Assembly: GCA_900317055.1 (NCBI GenBank)
Contig: ONFF01000015.1
Location: 62,001-126,000, forward strand
Direction: 5' to 3'
Origin: an uncultured Bacteroidales bacterium
Lineage (GTDB): Bacteria; Bacteroidota; Bacteroidia; Bacteroidales; F082
DNA: 64,000 nucleotides
The position numbers and the translations under genes were made by a program. Below, piece by piece: positions 32,036-39,309 of the stretch (the stretch's first letter is position 1; each line of letters opens with the position of its first letter). The notes under the pieces are model-generated. The model ran no database searches, had not been told where the DNA came from, and saw only the letters and a program-made list of their open reading frames with translations.

Positions 32036-33085
32036 ATGAACATCATACACGACACCTTAATTAATTGGTACGCCGAAAACCACCGCGACCTTCCTTGGCG
32101 ACACAATCCTACGCCCTACGAGGTATGGCTTTCAGAGGTGATCCTGCAACAGACCCGCGTCAACCAAGGCATGGACTATTACCTGCGTTTCATTGAGCGT
32201 TGGCCCTCAGTAACCGACCTTGCCAAGGCTACGGAAGAGGAAGTGCTGAAGATGTGGCAAGGCTTGGGCTACTACTCACGCGCCCGCAACTTGCACAAAT
32301 GTGCCAAACAGGTTGTTGAGCAATATGACGGTAAGTTTCCTGCAGATTTCGAGCAACTTAAAAAACTACAAGGCATTGGCAGCTATACTGCAGCAGCCAT
32401 TGCTTCCATTGCCTTCAACCTGCCCCATGCCGTGGTCGACGGCAATGTGTATCGTGTGCTCTCGCGCCTCTTCGACATCAACACACCTATTAATAATAAT
32501 GAAGGTCAAAACCTTTTCTCGCATCTTGCCGATGAGTTATTGAACCGGGAGCGACCTGATCTCCACAACCAAGCCATGATGGAGTTCGGCGCCCTGCACT
32601 GCACGCCGAAGAACCCTAATTGCCTGCTCTGCCCCCTACAAGCCCAATGCCTTGCCTTTGCTCATCAAACCGTGATGCAACGCCCTGTGAAACTGCAAAA
32701 GGTGAAAGTTACAAACAGGTATTTCAACTATCTGGTTATCAACATAAAAGATAGCATTTACCTACACAAGCGAAGCGATAATGACATCTGGCGCAACCTC
32801 TACGACTTTCCTTGCATCGAAAGCGAGCAGCCCATGACAATTGAAGAAGTCTTTGCCACGGAACAATTCCAACAACTTATTGAAAACAAACCCTTTACCA
32901 TAGTTAAAGTATCGCCTGTCTTCACACACAAACTGACGCATAGAACCATCCTTGCCCAATTCATCGAATTAAAACTTGAAAAAAAATTGTTGCGGATTGA
33001 AACAAAAGATTTATTTTTGGCGCGCAAAACGGATTTGGGCAATTTCCCTATTCCACGCTTAATCGACTTATACTTAAACAATTAA
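32036..33085 (+). CDS. mutY: A/G-specific adenine DNA glycosylase
   Basis: A 349-residue repair enzyme that removes adenine paired with 8-oxoguanine. Seen: catalytic Glu in SEVILQQTRV; helix-hairpin-helix LQGIGSYTAAAI; the catalytic Asp region VVDGNVYRVL; an iron-sulfur cluster set CTPKNPNCLLCPLQAQC; and a C-terminal NUDIX-like recognition domain (about 230-345). It is the first gene of the plus-strand run mutY-ssb-gldE-gldD, an order known from many Bacteroidota. Confidence 0.95.
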   Translation: MNIIHDTLINWYAENHRDLPWRHNPTPYEVWLSEVILQQTRVNQGMDYYLRFIERWPSVTDLAKATEEEVLKMWQGLGYYSRARNLHKCAKQVVEQYDGKFPADFEQLKKLQGIGSYTAAAIASIAFNLPHAVVDGNVYRVLSRLFDINTPINNNEGQNLFSHLADELLNRERPDLHNQAMMEFGALHCTPKNPNCLLCPLQAQCLAFAHQTVMQRPVKLQKVKVTNRYFNYLVINIKDSIYLHKRSDNDIWRNLYDFPCIESEQPMTIEEVFATEQFQQLIENKPFTIVKVSPVFTHKLTHRTILAQFIELKLEKKLLRIETKDLFLARKTDLGNFPIPRLIDLYLNN

Positions 33086-33097
33086 AAACACTACACA

Positions 33098-33550
33098 ATG
33101 GCAAGCTTGAACAAAGTCATCCTTATTGGCCGTCTAGGCAAAGACCCTGATGTAACCACCTTCGAAAACGGCAACCGCAAAATATCCGCCACCTTGGCCA
33201 CCTCCGAACGCTATCGCGACCGCGACAACAACTGGGTGGAGCAAACCGACTGGCACAATATCGTGGTATGGGGCAACCTCGCCAACGACATCGCCGAAGG
33301 ACGACGCAACTACGCCAAAGGTGATCTGATGTATGTGGAAGGCAAACTGAGAACCCGCCAATACACTGACCAACAAGGCATCGTGCGCTATGTCACTGAG
33401 GTGCATGCCGACAAGATGATGCAGATGGCTCCCGCCCGTCCCGTACAACAATCGTCGTATGGTCAACCTTACGCTCCTGCTCCCGAGCCTGCACCGGGTT
33501 ATACTCCACAAGCACCCACCCAAGACGAGGGTAATGACCTGCCATTTTAA
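33098..33550 (+). CDS. ssb: Single-stranded DNA-binding protein
   Basis: A 150-residue SSB with an OB fold (NKVILIGRLGKDPDV, WVEQTDWHNIVVWG, YVEGKLRTRQY) and a Pro/Gln-rich tail ending in the acidic tip EGNDLPF, which recruits partner proteins. It lies 12 bases after mutY. A 120-bp repeat element follows. Confidence 0.95.
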   Translation: MASLNKVILIGRLGKDPDVTTFENGNRKISATLATSERYRDRDNNWVEQTDWHNIVVWGNLANDIAEGRRNYAKGDLMYVEGKLRTRQYTDQQGIVRYVTEVHADKMMQMAPARPVQQSSYGQPYAPAPEPAPGYTPQAPTQDEGNDLPF

Positions 33551-33562
33551 ATAGATTTCATA

Positions 33563-33682
33563 GAAATCGTCCGCCTATGTCATTCCTACAATTGCCCTCC
33601 AATAGATTCCAATCGCACAAGCCTCTGCAAGGAATGACATTGGAGGTCAAAGTGAAAATGGAATCTATAGGCGGACGATTTC
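33563..33682. repeat. 120-bp inverted-repeat element (MITE-like)
   Basis: Terminal arms GAAATCGTCCGCCTAT (33563-33578) and ATAGGCGGACGATTTC (33667-33682) are perfect. Inside are ATGTCATTCCT/AGGAATGACAT and AATAGATTCCA/TGGAATCTAT pairs. The ATGTCATTCC and GGAATCTAT modules recur at 60527-60673. No coding capacity. Confidence 0.75.
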
Positions 33683-33741
33683 GAAAAAGAGATGTGCTTT
33701 GAGCTTTTTACAAAAAACAAAACCACTTCAAAAAATTTTAC

Positions 33742-33749
33742 TATTTTTG
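33742..33749 (+). promoter_or_regulatory. -7 promoter box (TATTTTTG) of gldE
   Basis: Matches TAnnTTTG. Its position supports a TTG start at 33775 with a leader of about 20 nt and shows that gldE can be transcribed apart from ssb. Confidence 0.6.
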
Positions 33750-33774
33750 CAGCCTGAATTTAAATCAAAAGATT

Positions 33775-35124
33775 TTGGAAACACCTGACCCTGACCCTCT
33801 CATAGGACTTCTCACCGTTGTTTCAAACAACTTTTACAAAGGATTTTCTGAACAACCCATAGGTGCCATCATAGGATTGGTGGTACTTATTCTATTGCTC
33901 ATCGCCTCAGCCTTGATTTCGAGTAGCGAAACAGCCTTTTTCTCACTTCAACCCGCTGATATAGAAGACCTTGAATCGCACACCGATGCCAAAAGTAAAC
34001 TCGTGCTGAAGCTTCGTGAGAAGCCCAAGACCTTGTTGGCCACCATCTTGATTGGCAACAACTTCGTCAATGTCACCATCACCTTATTGTCGACCTACAT
34101 CATGGCGCTGCTGTTCGACATGGTGAACTATCCCGTGGCAGCCTTCCTTTTGGAAGCGGTGATTGTCACTTCCATGATTCTCATCGTGGGCGAAATCACG
34201 CCTAAAATCTATGCTGGCAAGCGTCCCGTCAAAATGGCCCGCTTCATGGCTCGACCGCTGCGTTTTCTCATTGGTTTGTTCAAGCCTTTGAGCAAGCTGT
34301 TGGTCAACTCCACCTCATTCATGGACAAGCACTTGGAGAAAAAGAAAGGCGAAATCTCGATGGAAGACCTCTCCACTGCGGTCGACATCGCCACTGAAGA
34401 GTCGACCCAAATGGAAGAAAAACAAATGCTGAAAGGTATTGCCTCGTTCAGCGAAAAAGAAGTGAGCGGTGTGATGATTCCGCGTGTCGATATCATTGGT
34501 GTGGAGAAAGGCATGGAATTCACCGAGATGCTCGCCATCGTCATCAAAAGCGGGTTCTCAAGGATTCCCGTATATGACGAAACAATGGACAAGGTGGAAG
34601 GTATCCTTTATGTGAAAGATCTTCTCCCCTACCTCGACGCCCAATCCTACGAATGGCAGAAGCTGATCCGTCCTGCTTTCTTCGTGCCTGAGAACCGCAA
34701 AATCAACGATCTGTTCCAAGACTTCCGCGAGAAGAAGATACACATTGCCATTGTCGTCGACGAATACGGCGGCACCTCTGGCCTTATCACGATGGAGGAT
34801 GTCATCGAGGAAATCGTGGGCGAAATCAATGACGAATTTGACGAAGCCAACACGGAAGAACACTATACCAAACTTGAAGATGGTTCCTATCTCTTCAAGG
34901 CTCAGACCAGCATCGTCGACTTCTGCAAGGTGTTTGGCGTCGACGAAAACTACTTCGAGCCCATGCAGGGCGAGGCCGACACCTTGGCCGGACTCATCCT
35001 CGAAATCGAAGGCCGCATCCCTGAAATCGGGTTTAAGTTCAATTTTGAGAAGTTCCAAATGGAAATTACCGATGCCGACACCAAGCGCATCAAAGAAGTA
35101 AAGGTTGTTTTTGACGAAGAATAA
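33775..35124 (+). CDS. gldE: GldE, CNNM/CorC-type membrane protein linked to gliding and T9SS
   Basis: A 449-residue inner-membrane protein. N-terminal CNNM domain with three to four helices (about 30-190, IASALISSSETAFFS); a CBS pair (about 215-345, VSGVMIPRVDII, VDEYGGTSGLITMEDVIEEI); and a CorC/HlyC C-terminal domain (about 360-445). GldE is associated with the GldD lipoprotein and the gliding/T9SS apparatus in Bacteroidota. The start codon is TTG: no ATG or GTG exists between the promoter box and the first membrane helix. It is followed by a large hairpin and gldD. Confidence 0.88.
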   Translation: METPDPDPLIGLLTVVSNNFYKGFSEQPIGAIIGLVVLILLLIASALISSSETAFFSLQPADIEDLESHTDAKSKLVLKLREKPKTLLATILIGNNFVNVTITLLSTYIMALLFDMVNYPVAAFLLEAVIVTSMILIVGEITPKIYAGKRPVKMARFMARPLRFLIGLFKPLSKLLVNSTSFMDKHLEKKKGEISMEDLSTAVDIATEESTQMEEKQMLKGIASFSEKEVSGVMIPRVDIIGVEKGMEFTEMLAIVIKSGFSRIPVYDETMDKVEGILYVKDLLPYLDAQSYEWQKLIRPAFFVPENRKINDLFQDFREKKIHIAIVVDEYGGTSGLITMEDVIEEIVGEINDEFDEANTEEHYTKLEDGSYLFKAQTSIVDFCKVFGVDENYFEPMQGEADTLAGLILEIEGRIPEIGFKFNFEKFQMEITDADTKRIKEVKVVFDEE

Positions 35125-35131
35125 ACCGGAG

Positions 35132-35174
35132 CTTCGACAGGCTCAGCAACCAAAGGTCCCTGAGCTCGTCGAAG
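35132..35174. repeat. Inverted pair of TTCGACAGG repeats between gldE and gldD
   Basis: CTTCGACAGGCTCAGCAACC and GGTCCCTGAGCTCGTCGAAG are two inverted units of the family also found inside nrdJ and the T9SS genes. They form a long hairpin with an AAA loop within the gldE-gldD spacer and could lower expression of gldD relative to gldE. Confidence 0.75.
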
Positions 35175-35195
35175 GGCCGACCAAATAGAACAAAT

Positions 35196-35786
35196 ATGAA
35201 AATCAACAAGTTCATAGCTCCTCTGGTAACCATGGTTTTGGCTTGCTTTATCATTTCTTGCGATGACGAGACATCCTACCTGCCCAAGCCGCGCGGCTAT
35301 TTCCGCATCGACTTGCCCGAAAAGTCGTACAGCCATGTCGACACCATTGAACGGTATAGCTTTGAGTGCCCCAACTACGCCCATCTGACTTACGACCGTT
35401 ACTCGCCTGATGAAAAGAACTGGGTCAACATCGAAATGCCGCAATTCAAAGGATCCATTCATCTGACACACAAACCCGTGAATGGCAACTTGAGCGAATA
35501 TCTGGAAGATGTCCACACCATGGTGACCAAACATCTGCAAAAAGCCAATGGCATGCACGACAGCTTGATTGTCAACGAAGAACATAAAGTTTACGGCCTC
35601 TTCATCGAGATGGACGGCAAGGGCGTGGCCACCCCGATGCAGTTCTACCTCACTGACAGCACGAAAAACTTCGTGCGCGGTGCCCTCTACTTCAACTTCC
35701 AGCCCGACAACGACTCGATGCAACCCGTCATCAACTTCATCCGCAAGGACATCGACCACATGATCAACACCTTCGAGTGGAAGTAA
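35196..35786 (+). CDS. gldD: Gliding motility lipoprotein GldD
   Basis: A 196-residue lipoprotein with lipobox FIISC (Cys about residue 22). The conserved block PKPRGYFRIDLPE and the FECPNYAHLTYD region fit GldD. GldD is required for gliding and T9SS function in Flavobacterium; in non-gliding gut Bacteroidales it is kept with the secretion system. T9SS cargo is abundant in the window. It lies 71 bases after gldE. Confidence 0.88.
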   Translation: MKINKFIAPLVTMVLACFIISCDDETSYLPKPRGYFRIDLPEKSYSHVDTIERYSFECPNYAHLTYDRYSPDEKNWVNIEMPQFKGSIHLTHKPVNGNLSEYLEDVHTMVTKHLQKANGMHDSLIVNEEHKVYGLFIEMDGKGVATPMQFYLTDSTKNFVRGALYFNFQPDNDSMQPVINFIRKDIDHMINTFEWK

Positions 35787-35843
35787 AACCTACAAATTTG
35801 CATTTTTTGCAAGTTTTGTTCTCCCATTTTCAACAAAAAACCT

Positions 35844-35876
35844 TATTTTCGCGGCGCGAAATCAATTTTTGCGCCG
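35844..35876 (+). promoter_or_regulatory. Probable -7 box (TATTTTCG) and leader hairpin of corA
   Basis: TATTTTCG at 35844-35851 is one base off TAnnTTTG. The following CGGCGC (35852-35857) and GCGCCG (35871-35876) form a hairpin at or just after the start of transcription. A purine-rich AGAAAGGGGGAAAGG stretch (35901-35915) ends 3 bases before the ATG, with the GGGGG core 8 bases before it; it looks like a strong Shine-Dalgarno sequence, which is rare in this phylum. Confidence 0.45.
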
Positions 35877-35918
35877 ATGTAAACACAGTATTCACTTTAA
35901 AGAAAGGGGGAAAGGCCT

Positions 35919-36836
35919 ATGATTAACAGCCTGAAAATCGGGAACTTGACTTGGCGTCATCTCAACAACCCAACAGAAGAAGACTTTGAATTCCTGAAAG
36001 ACCGATTTCATTTCCACCCCTTAGACATCGAAGACTGTAAATCGGTGAACCAACGCCCGAAAATCGATATTTACGACGATTATTATTTCCTTATCCTTCA
36101 TTTCCCCAACTTCGACCGTCAGAACAAGTTCGTGAAAATCAAGGAGGTGAAGATTTTCTGGGGCAAAGACTACATCATCTCCATAGAGAAGAACCCCTGG
36201 GGCGTGTCGCAACTTTTTGAGGAATACGAAGAGCGCATCCAAAACGGCGAGGAGATGAGCTTCCGCAACTCCGATATCCTGCTCTACCGCATTCTCGAGA
36301 AACTGATGACTGAATCGGTATATCTGCTGCGCAAGGTCGGATTGGATGTGGAATTAATCAATCGCGAGTTGTTGCAGGAAAAACAGGTGAAAATTATCGA
36401 ACGCATCAGCGTGACACGCAAGAACCTCATCTTGATCAACACCATCTTCAAGCCGCAGCTGCGACTCTTCCACCTCTTTGAGACAGGAAAGGTGACTGGT
36501 TTCACCGACGATGTGGAGTACATGGAAGACTACTGGGGCAACATCCTCGACTACCTGCAAAAGCTGTGGGATATGACCGAGGACTATGAGGAACTGATCG
36601 AAGGCCTCTCCATGACCTTCGACTCGATGCAGACCAACAAGACCAACGAGACGATGAAAATCCTGACCTTGGTATCGACCATCATCCTGCCTTTGACCTT
36701 CATCACAGGTCTTTACGGCATGAATGTCACGCTGCCCTTACAAGAATACGCATGGGCTTTCTGGGCCATCATGGGTTTCATGGCGCTGGTGGCCGCAGGA
36801 TTCTATATCTATTTCAGGCACAAGAAAATGATGTGA
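35919..36836 (+). CDS. corA: CorA-family magnesium transporter
   Basis: A 305-residue channel. A long cytoplasmic alpha/beta funnel (about 1-235) precedes two C-terminal membrane helices (about 242-262 and 275-298). The signature GMN is in ITGLYGMNVTLP, followed by an acidic/aromatic loop. The last residues are basic (YFRHKKMM), as usual. It moves Mg2+ (or Co2+/Ni2+) into the cell. An unusual Shine-Dalgarno-like sequence precedes the start. Confidence 0.93.
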   Translation: MINSLKIGNLTWRHLNNPTEEDFEFLKDRFHFHPLDIEDCKSVNQRPKIDIYDDYYFLILHFPNFDRQNKFVKIKEVKIFWGKDYIISIEKNPWGVSQLFEEYEERIQNGEEMSFRNSDILLYRILEKLMTESVYLLRKVGLDVELINRELLQEKQVKIIERISVTRKNLILINTIFKPQLRLFHLFETGKVTGFTDDVEYMEDYWGNILDYLQKLWDMTEDYEELIEGLSMTFDSMQTNKTNETMKILTLVSTIILPLTFITGLYGMNVTLPLQEYAWAFWAIMGFMALVAAGFYIYFRHKKMM

Positions 36837-36840
36837 TGTA

Positions 36841-36878
36841 GCTGTGTAGAGACGTACGGCCGTACGTCTCTACACAGC
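36841..36878. repeat. GTAGAGACG repeat: 38-bp perfect palindrome between convergent genes
   Basis: GCTGTGTAGAGACGTACGG is followed at once by its exact reverse complement. It begins 4 bases after the corA stop and ends 3 bases before the stop of the minus-strand nuclease gene, filling the whole spacer. Confidence 0.85.
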
Positions 36879-36881
36879 ACA

Positions 36882-37946
36882 TCATTTTACCAATAATTTC
36901 TCGTATTTCACCACATTGCCATTCCGCATCAATTTTACGATGTAGCAGCCTCTGTTGAAATCGGAGGAAATTGTTACAGCGAAATCACCAACAGCATTAC
37001 CCATAGCCTTAAGCACCGTACGCCCACATAGGTCGCAGATAGCCACAGCATCAAACTGTTGGGCATTTCCACTGAGATGCAAAGCTTGACCCCGGTCGAT
37101 AGGATTGGGGAAAAGATAAACAGCTGCATGTTCCTCTCCCACGGCATTCCAATTCGGATCCCAAATCATGCGGGCATATTCCGGATGGTCAACGAAGGGG
37201 TTGCGGTTATGCTGATAGTCGTTGTAAATGGCGTTGTTACGGTTGATTTCCTTCTGACTGACAGGGTCTTGCTCGTTCCAACGAAGCAGTAACTGTATGG
37301 CCCAAGGCTTAATTTCACTCTTGGTGGTCATATCGCTCGAACCCCAACTGGCATCTTCCGTATAGTAGCGCACGCTCATATACATAAGAGCGCGAGCCAA
37401 GTCGCCCTTGTACTCGTCGATAGGCTCGAAGGCTGTCCCCGAAAAGCCCGGTGTCTTGCAGGTGCCTAGTTTTGATCCATTGCGCGAAGTCCATGAAGCT
37501 GAGCCCACCTCGCCGTATGCATAATTGCTGCGACGACCATTCACATAGCCATCGGTTGGAAAGATATGGTGCAAGTCGGTACGCGGTGTTGTCTGCTCGT
37601 TGAACCAACTCTGAGGCCAAGAGTGCTCGCGGTTGTAGCAAGAACCTTCGTTAGTGTAGTTACCGCACTGATCCTCACCAAGATAATAAATGTATGGAGG
37701 TGTACCATTGGGATTGTCGGAATACATGTCCCATACAATGCCATTGCCTTTGTTGTCGGTACTCCAGAAAGCATTCCACAATTGGGCATAAGAGATAGAT
37801 GTGTGTCCCTTGATAATATTGTGCAAGGCCGACTTAAGTTGGTTGCCCGTCAGTCCATTGGCGGAGTTGTAATAGTTGGTTGGTGGCTGAGCCACAGCGC
37901 ATACGGCCAGACAAAGTGCGAAGACAAAAACAAGCAAGCGTTTCAT
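36882..37946 (-). CDS. Secreted endonuclease I with T9SS sorting domain
   Basis: A 354-residue exported nuclease (signal MKRLLVFVFALCLAVCAVAQ). The Endonuclease I domain (about 22-270) carries the His-Me finger motif CYNREHSWPQSWF (general base His and metal ligand Glu), TDLHHIFPTDGYVNGRRSN (Asn ligand) and RNPFVDHPEYARMIW. The C-terminal about 80 residues (YLFPNPIDRGQALHL ... GCYIVKLMRNGNVVKYEKLL) form a divergent T9SS sorting domain. It likely degrades extracellular DNA or RNA for nutrition or biofilm turnover. A paralogue with a much longer C-terminus lies at 43377. Confidence 0.9.
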   Translation of the reverse strand: MKRLLVFVFALCLAVCAVAQPPTNYYNSANGLTGNQLKSALHNIIKGHTSISYAQLWNAFWSTDNKGNGIVWDMYSDNPNGTPPYIYYLGEDQCGNYTNEGSCYNREHSWPQSWFNEQTTPRTDLHHIFPTDGYVNGRRSNYAYGEVGSASWTSRNGSKLGTCKTPGFSGTAFEPIDEYKGDLARALMYMSVRYYTEDASWGSSDMTTKSEIKPWAIQLLLRWNEQDPVSQKEINRNNAIYNDYQHNRNPFVDHPEYARMIWDPNWNAVGEEHAAVYLFPNPIDRGQALHLSGNAQQFDAVAICDLCGRTVLKAMGNAVGDFAVTISSDFNRGCYIVKLMRNGNVVKYEKLLVK

Positions 37947-37952
37947 TTTTAT

Positions 37953-38528
37953 TCAGATTAAATCAGTAAAAAGGTATAATATCGCTATCACCACCATGAA
38001 CACCGAAGCCGCGAATTCGATGAAGCTCATTTTTTTCATCACGCCAGGGCCAAAGGTGATGCGCACGGTAATAAGAGCCCACAAAAAGCCTGCCACGACC
38101 ACGGCCAAGAAGAACCAGTTGCCCAATGGCAAGACAGGTATGAAGAAAGGCCCAGTCAACGACATTAGAAAAACATCAAATGCTGCCATGACAGAGAGCA
38201 GGATGAAGTCCCAATCACTCCTAACTGTATAGAGCATCTTGCCTTTCAGCACCCTCATGGAGTCAACAAATATCTTGACAGCCACCACAATCATCATCAT
38301 AAAAACCAAATAGGGAGCAAACTCGTCGACGAAAAGGTGACTCATTAGCTTGCCGAGATAATAGCCCGCCACGGCCATCACGCCTTGACTGAGACCAAAT
38401 ATCAAGGGGATCAAATACCTCTTCACAGGTTTGTCGTCGGCATTGACCAAACCCACCGCTCGCGTGACCACCGGAGAAGTCAGGCAGAGAACAAATATGA
38501 TATTGATGATGATTGAAAGAGTATTCAT
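37953..38528 (-). CDS. MntP-like manganese efflux family membrane protein
   Basis: A 191-residue inner-membrane protein with about six helices. The pattern IFGLSQGVMAVAGYYLGKLM, then FMMMIVVAVKIFVDSM, then SVMAAFDVFLMSLTG matches the two-fold repeat of MntP (GLFQALMPLIGW and SIDALAVG-like). The second-half Asp (AAFDVF) is kept, but the first-half Asp expected in TM1 is replaced by SPVVTRA, so activity or ion choice may differ. The start at 38528 is chosen because the upstream in-frame codons overlap the next gene's end. It overlaps nothing and ends 6 bases before the nuclease start. Confidence 0.6.
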   Translation of the reverse strand: MNTLSIIINIIFVLCLTSPVVTRAVGLVNADDKPVKRYLIPLIFGLSQGVMAVAGYYLGKLMSHLFVDEFAPYLVFMMMIVVAVKIFVDSMRVLKGKMLYTVRSDWDFILLSVMAAFDVFLMSLTGPFFIPVLPLGNWFFLAVVVAGFLWALITVRITFGPGVMKKMSFIEFAASVFMVVIAILYLFTDLI

Positions 38529-38538
38529 TCTTAAATAG

Positions 38539-39021
38539 TTATAAACCAATCTGATATAAATCCGTTTTCAACAAATCATAGAAGGATTGCAGCAGCAAAG
38601 ATTTATTCGGATTGGTCTTTTTGAAATAAATCGAAATATACAATCTATAGTCTTCCAATGGAGCAGAAGCATCATATTTTAGAATAGAATCGTCAGCGTG
38701 TTTTTCAAACCATCGGTCAAATAGTTTTCGCCTTTTTTCTTCCTTTCCATCAACGCTGTCACATACCATAATCATAGCATTCTCTTCTTTTTCAAAGAAA
38801 CGCCTCAAAATTTCCACTATTGTTGCAGAAATTCTATTGTCAACAGGATGTTTTTTGGGAGTTTCCGGCTCGAAACTAAAAGAATATGTGTCGGGAAATT
38901 GGGGATAATAGGCAGAAATGTCAGCAAAATAGGCTCTATACTTAATGCCTTCTTTGTTGACAAAATAGTAAGTCAGTCCTTCCTGAACCAACTCATAAGG
39001 GAGTTGCGAGTTTAATTCCAT
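38539..39021 (-). CDS. DUF6169-like protein of unknown function
   Basis: A 160-residue soluble protein with no signal or membrane segment: YELVQEGLTYYFVNKEGIKY, FSFEPETPKKHPVDNRISAT, then IVEILRRFFEKEENAMIMVCD and a C-terminal EDYRLYISIYFKKTNP. I recognise the pattern as the DUF6169 family found in Bacteroides and relatives. Its first 29 bases overlap the end of a 49-codon gene, so the pair is translationally coupled. No function is known to me. Confidence 0.6.
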   Translation of the reverse strand: MELNSQLPYELVQEGLTYYFVNKEGIKYRAYFADISAYYPQFPDTYSFSFEPETPKKHPVDNRISATIVEILRRFFEKEENAMIMVCDSVDGKEEKRRKLFDRWFEKHADDSILKYDASAPLEDYRLYISIYFKKTNPNKSLLLQSFYDLLKTDLYQIGL

Positions 39022-39142
39022 GCTCTTCTGCCGTTTTGTTCACATCACCTCCGTTTTGAATACACTCCCTCATTGCCTCTTTGTCTTCCAGCAATTTGAT
39101 GAAGAAATTCTTGTTTTCTGTCTTTTTCATTTCCTTAATCAT
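38993..39142 (-). CDS. 49-residue protein coupled to the DUF6169 gene
   Basis: From the ATG at 39142 the peptide begins MIKEMKKTENKNFF and ends AEEHGIKLATPL. The middle (LLEDKEAMRECIQNGGDVNK) and the late EEHGIKL give a short helix-turn-helix-like plan that resembles Nif11-type leader domains, but this is only a visual likeness. The promoter box at 39155-39162 gives a leader of about 8 nt. The overlap with the next gene suggests a two-gene unit such as a regulator or antitoxin with its partner. Confidence 0.55.
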   Translation of the reverse strand: MIKEMKKTENKNFFIKLLEDKEAMRECIQNGGDVNKTAEEHGIKLATPL

Positions 39143-39154
39143 TTTATTTTGTGG

Positions 39155-39162
39155 CAAAAATA
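39155..39162 (-). promoter_or_regulatory. -7 promoter box (TATTTTTG) of the small gene/DUF6169 unit
   Basis: CAAAAATA on the plus strand, 13 bases before the ATG at 39142. It rules out the longer frame that starts at 39244. Confidence 0.55.
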
Positions 39163-39198
39163 CACATAATTTCCATATATGACAGGTTTTTCCAAAAA

Positions 39199-39236
39199 AT
39201 TCGGGGACACCTATCCAATAGGTATCCCCGAAAAAA
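39199..39236 (-). terminator. Terminator of tnaA
   Basis: On the minus strand TTCGGGGATACCTAT-tgg-ATAGGTGTCCCCGAA forms a long stem followed by TTTTTT; the AAAAAA on the other side makes it work in both directions. It lies 73 bases after the tnaA stop. Confidence 0.85.
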
Positions 39237-39309
39237 TTTGTCATTTAGACTGTTTCCACCACGCGTTGCACATCGCAAACTCAGCCTTGCAATGCTTGAA
39301 GCATTTACA

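Noticed and set aside
38993-39142. Firm call of the 49-residue protein as a Nif11-type RiPP precursor
   Set aside because: Only a loose pattern likeness; there is no Gly-Gly cleavage site with a Cys/Ser/Thr-rich core and no modifying enzyme nearby.
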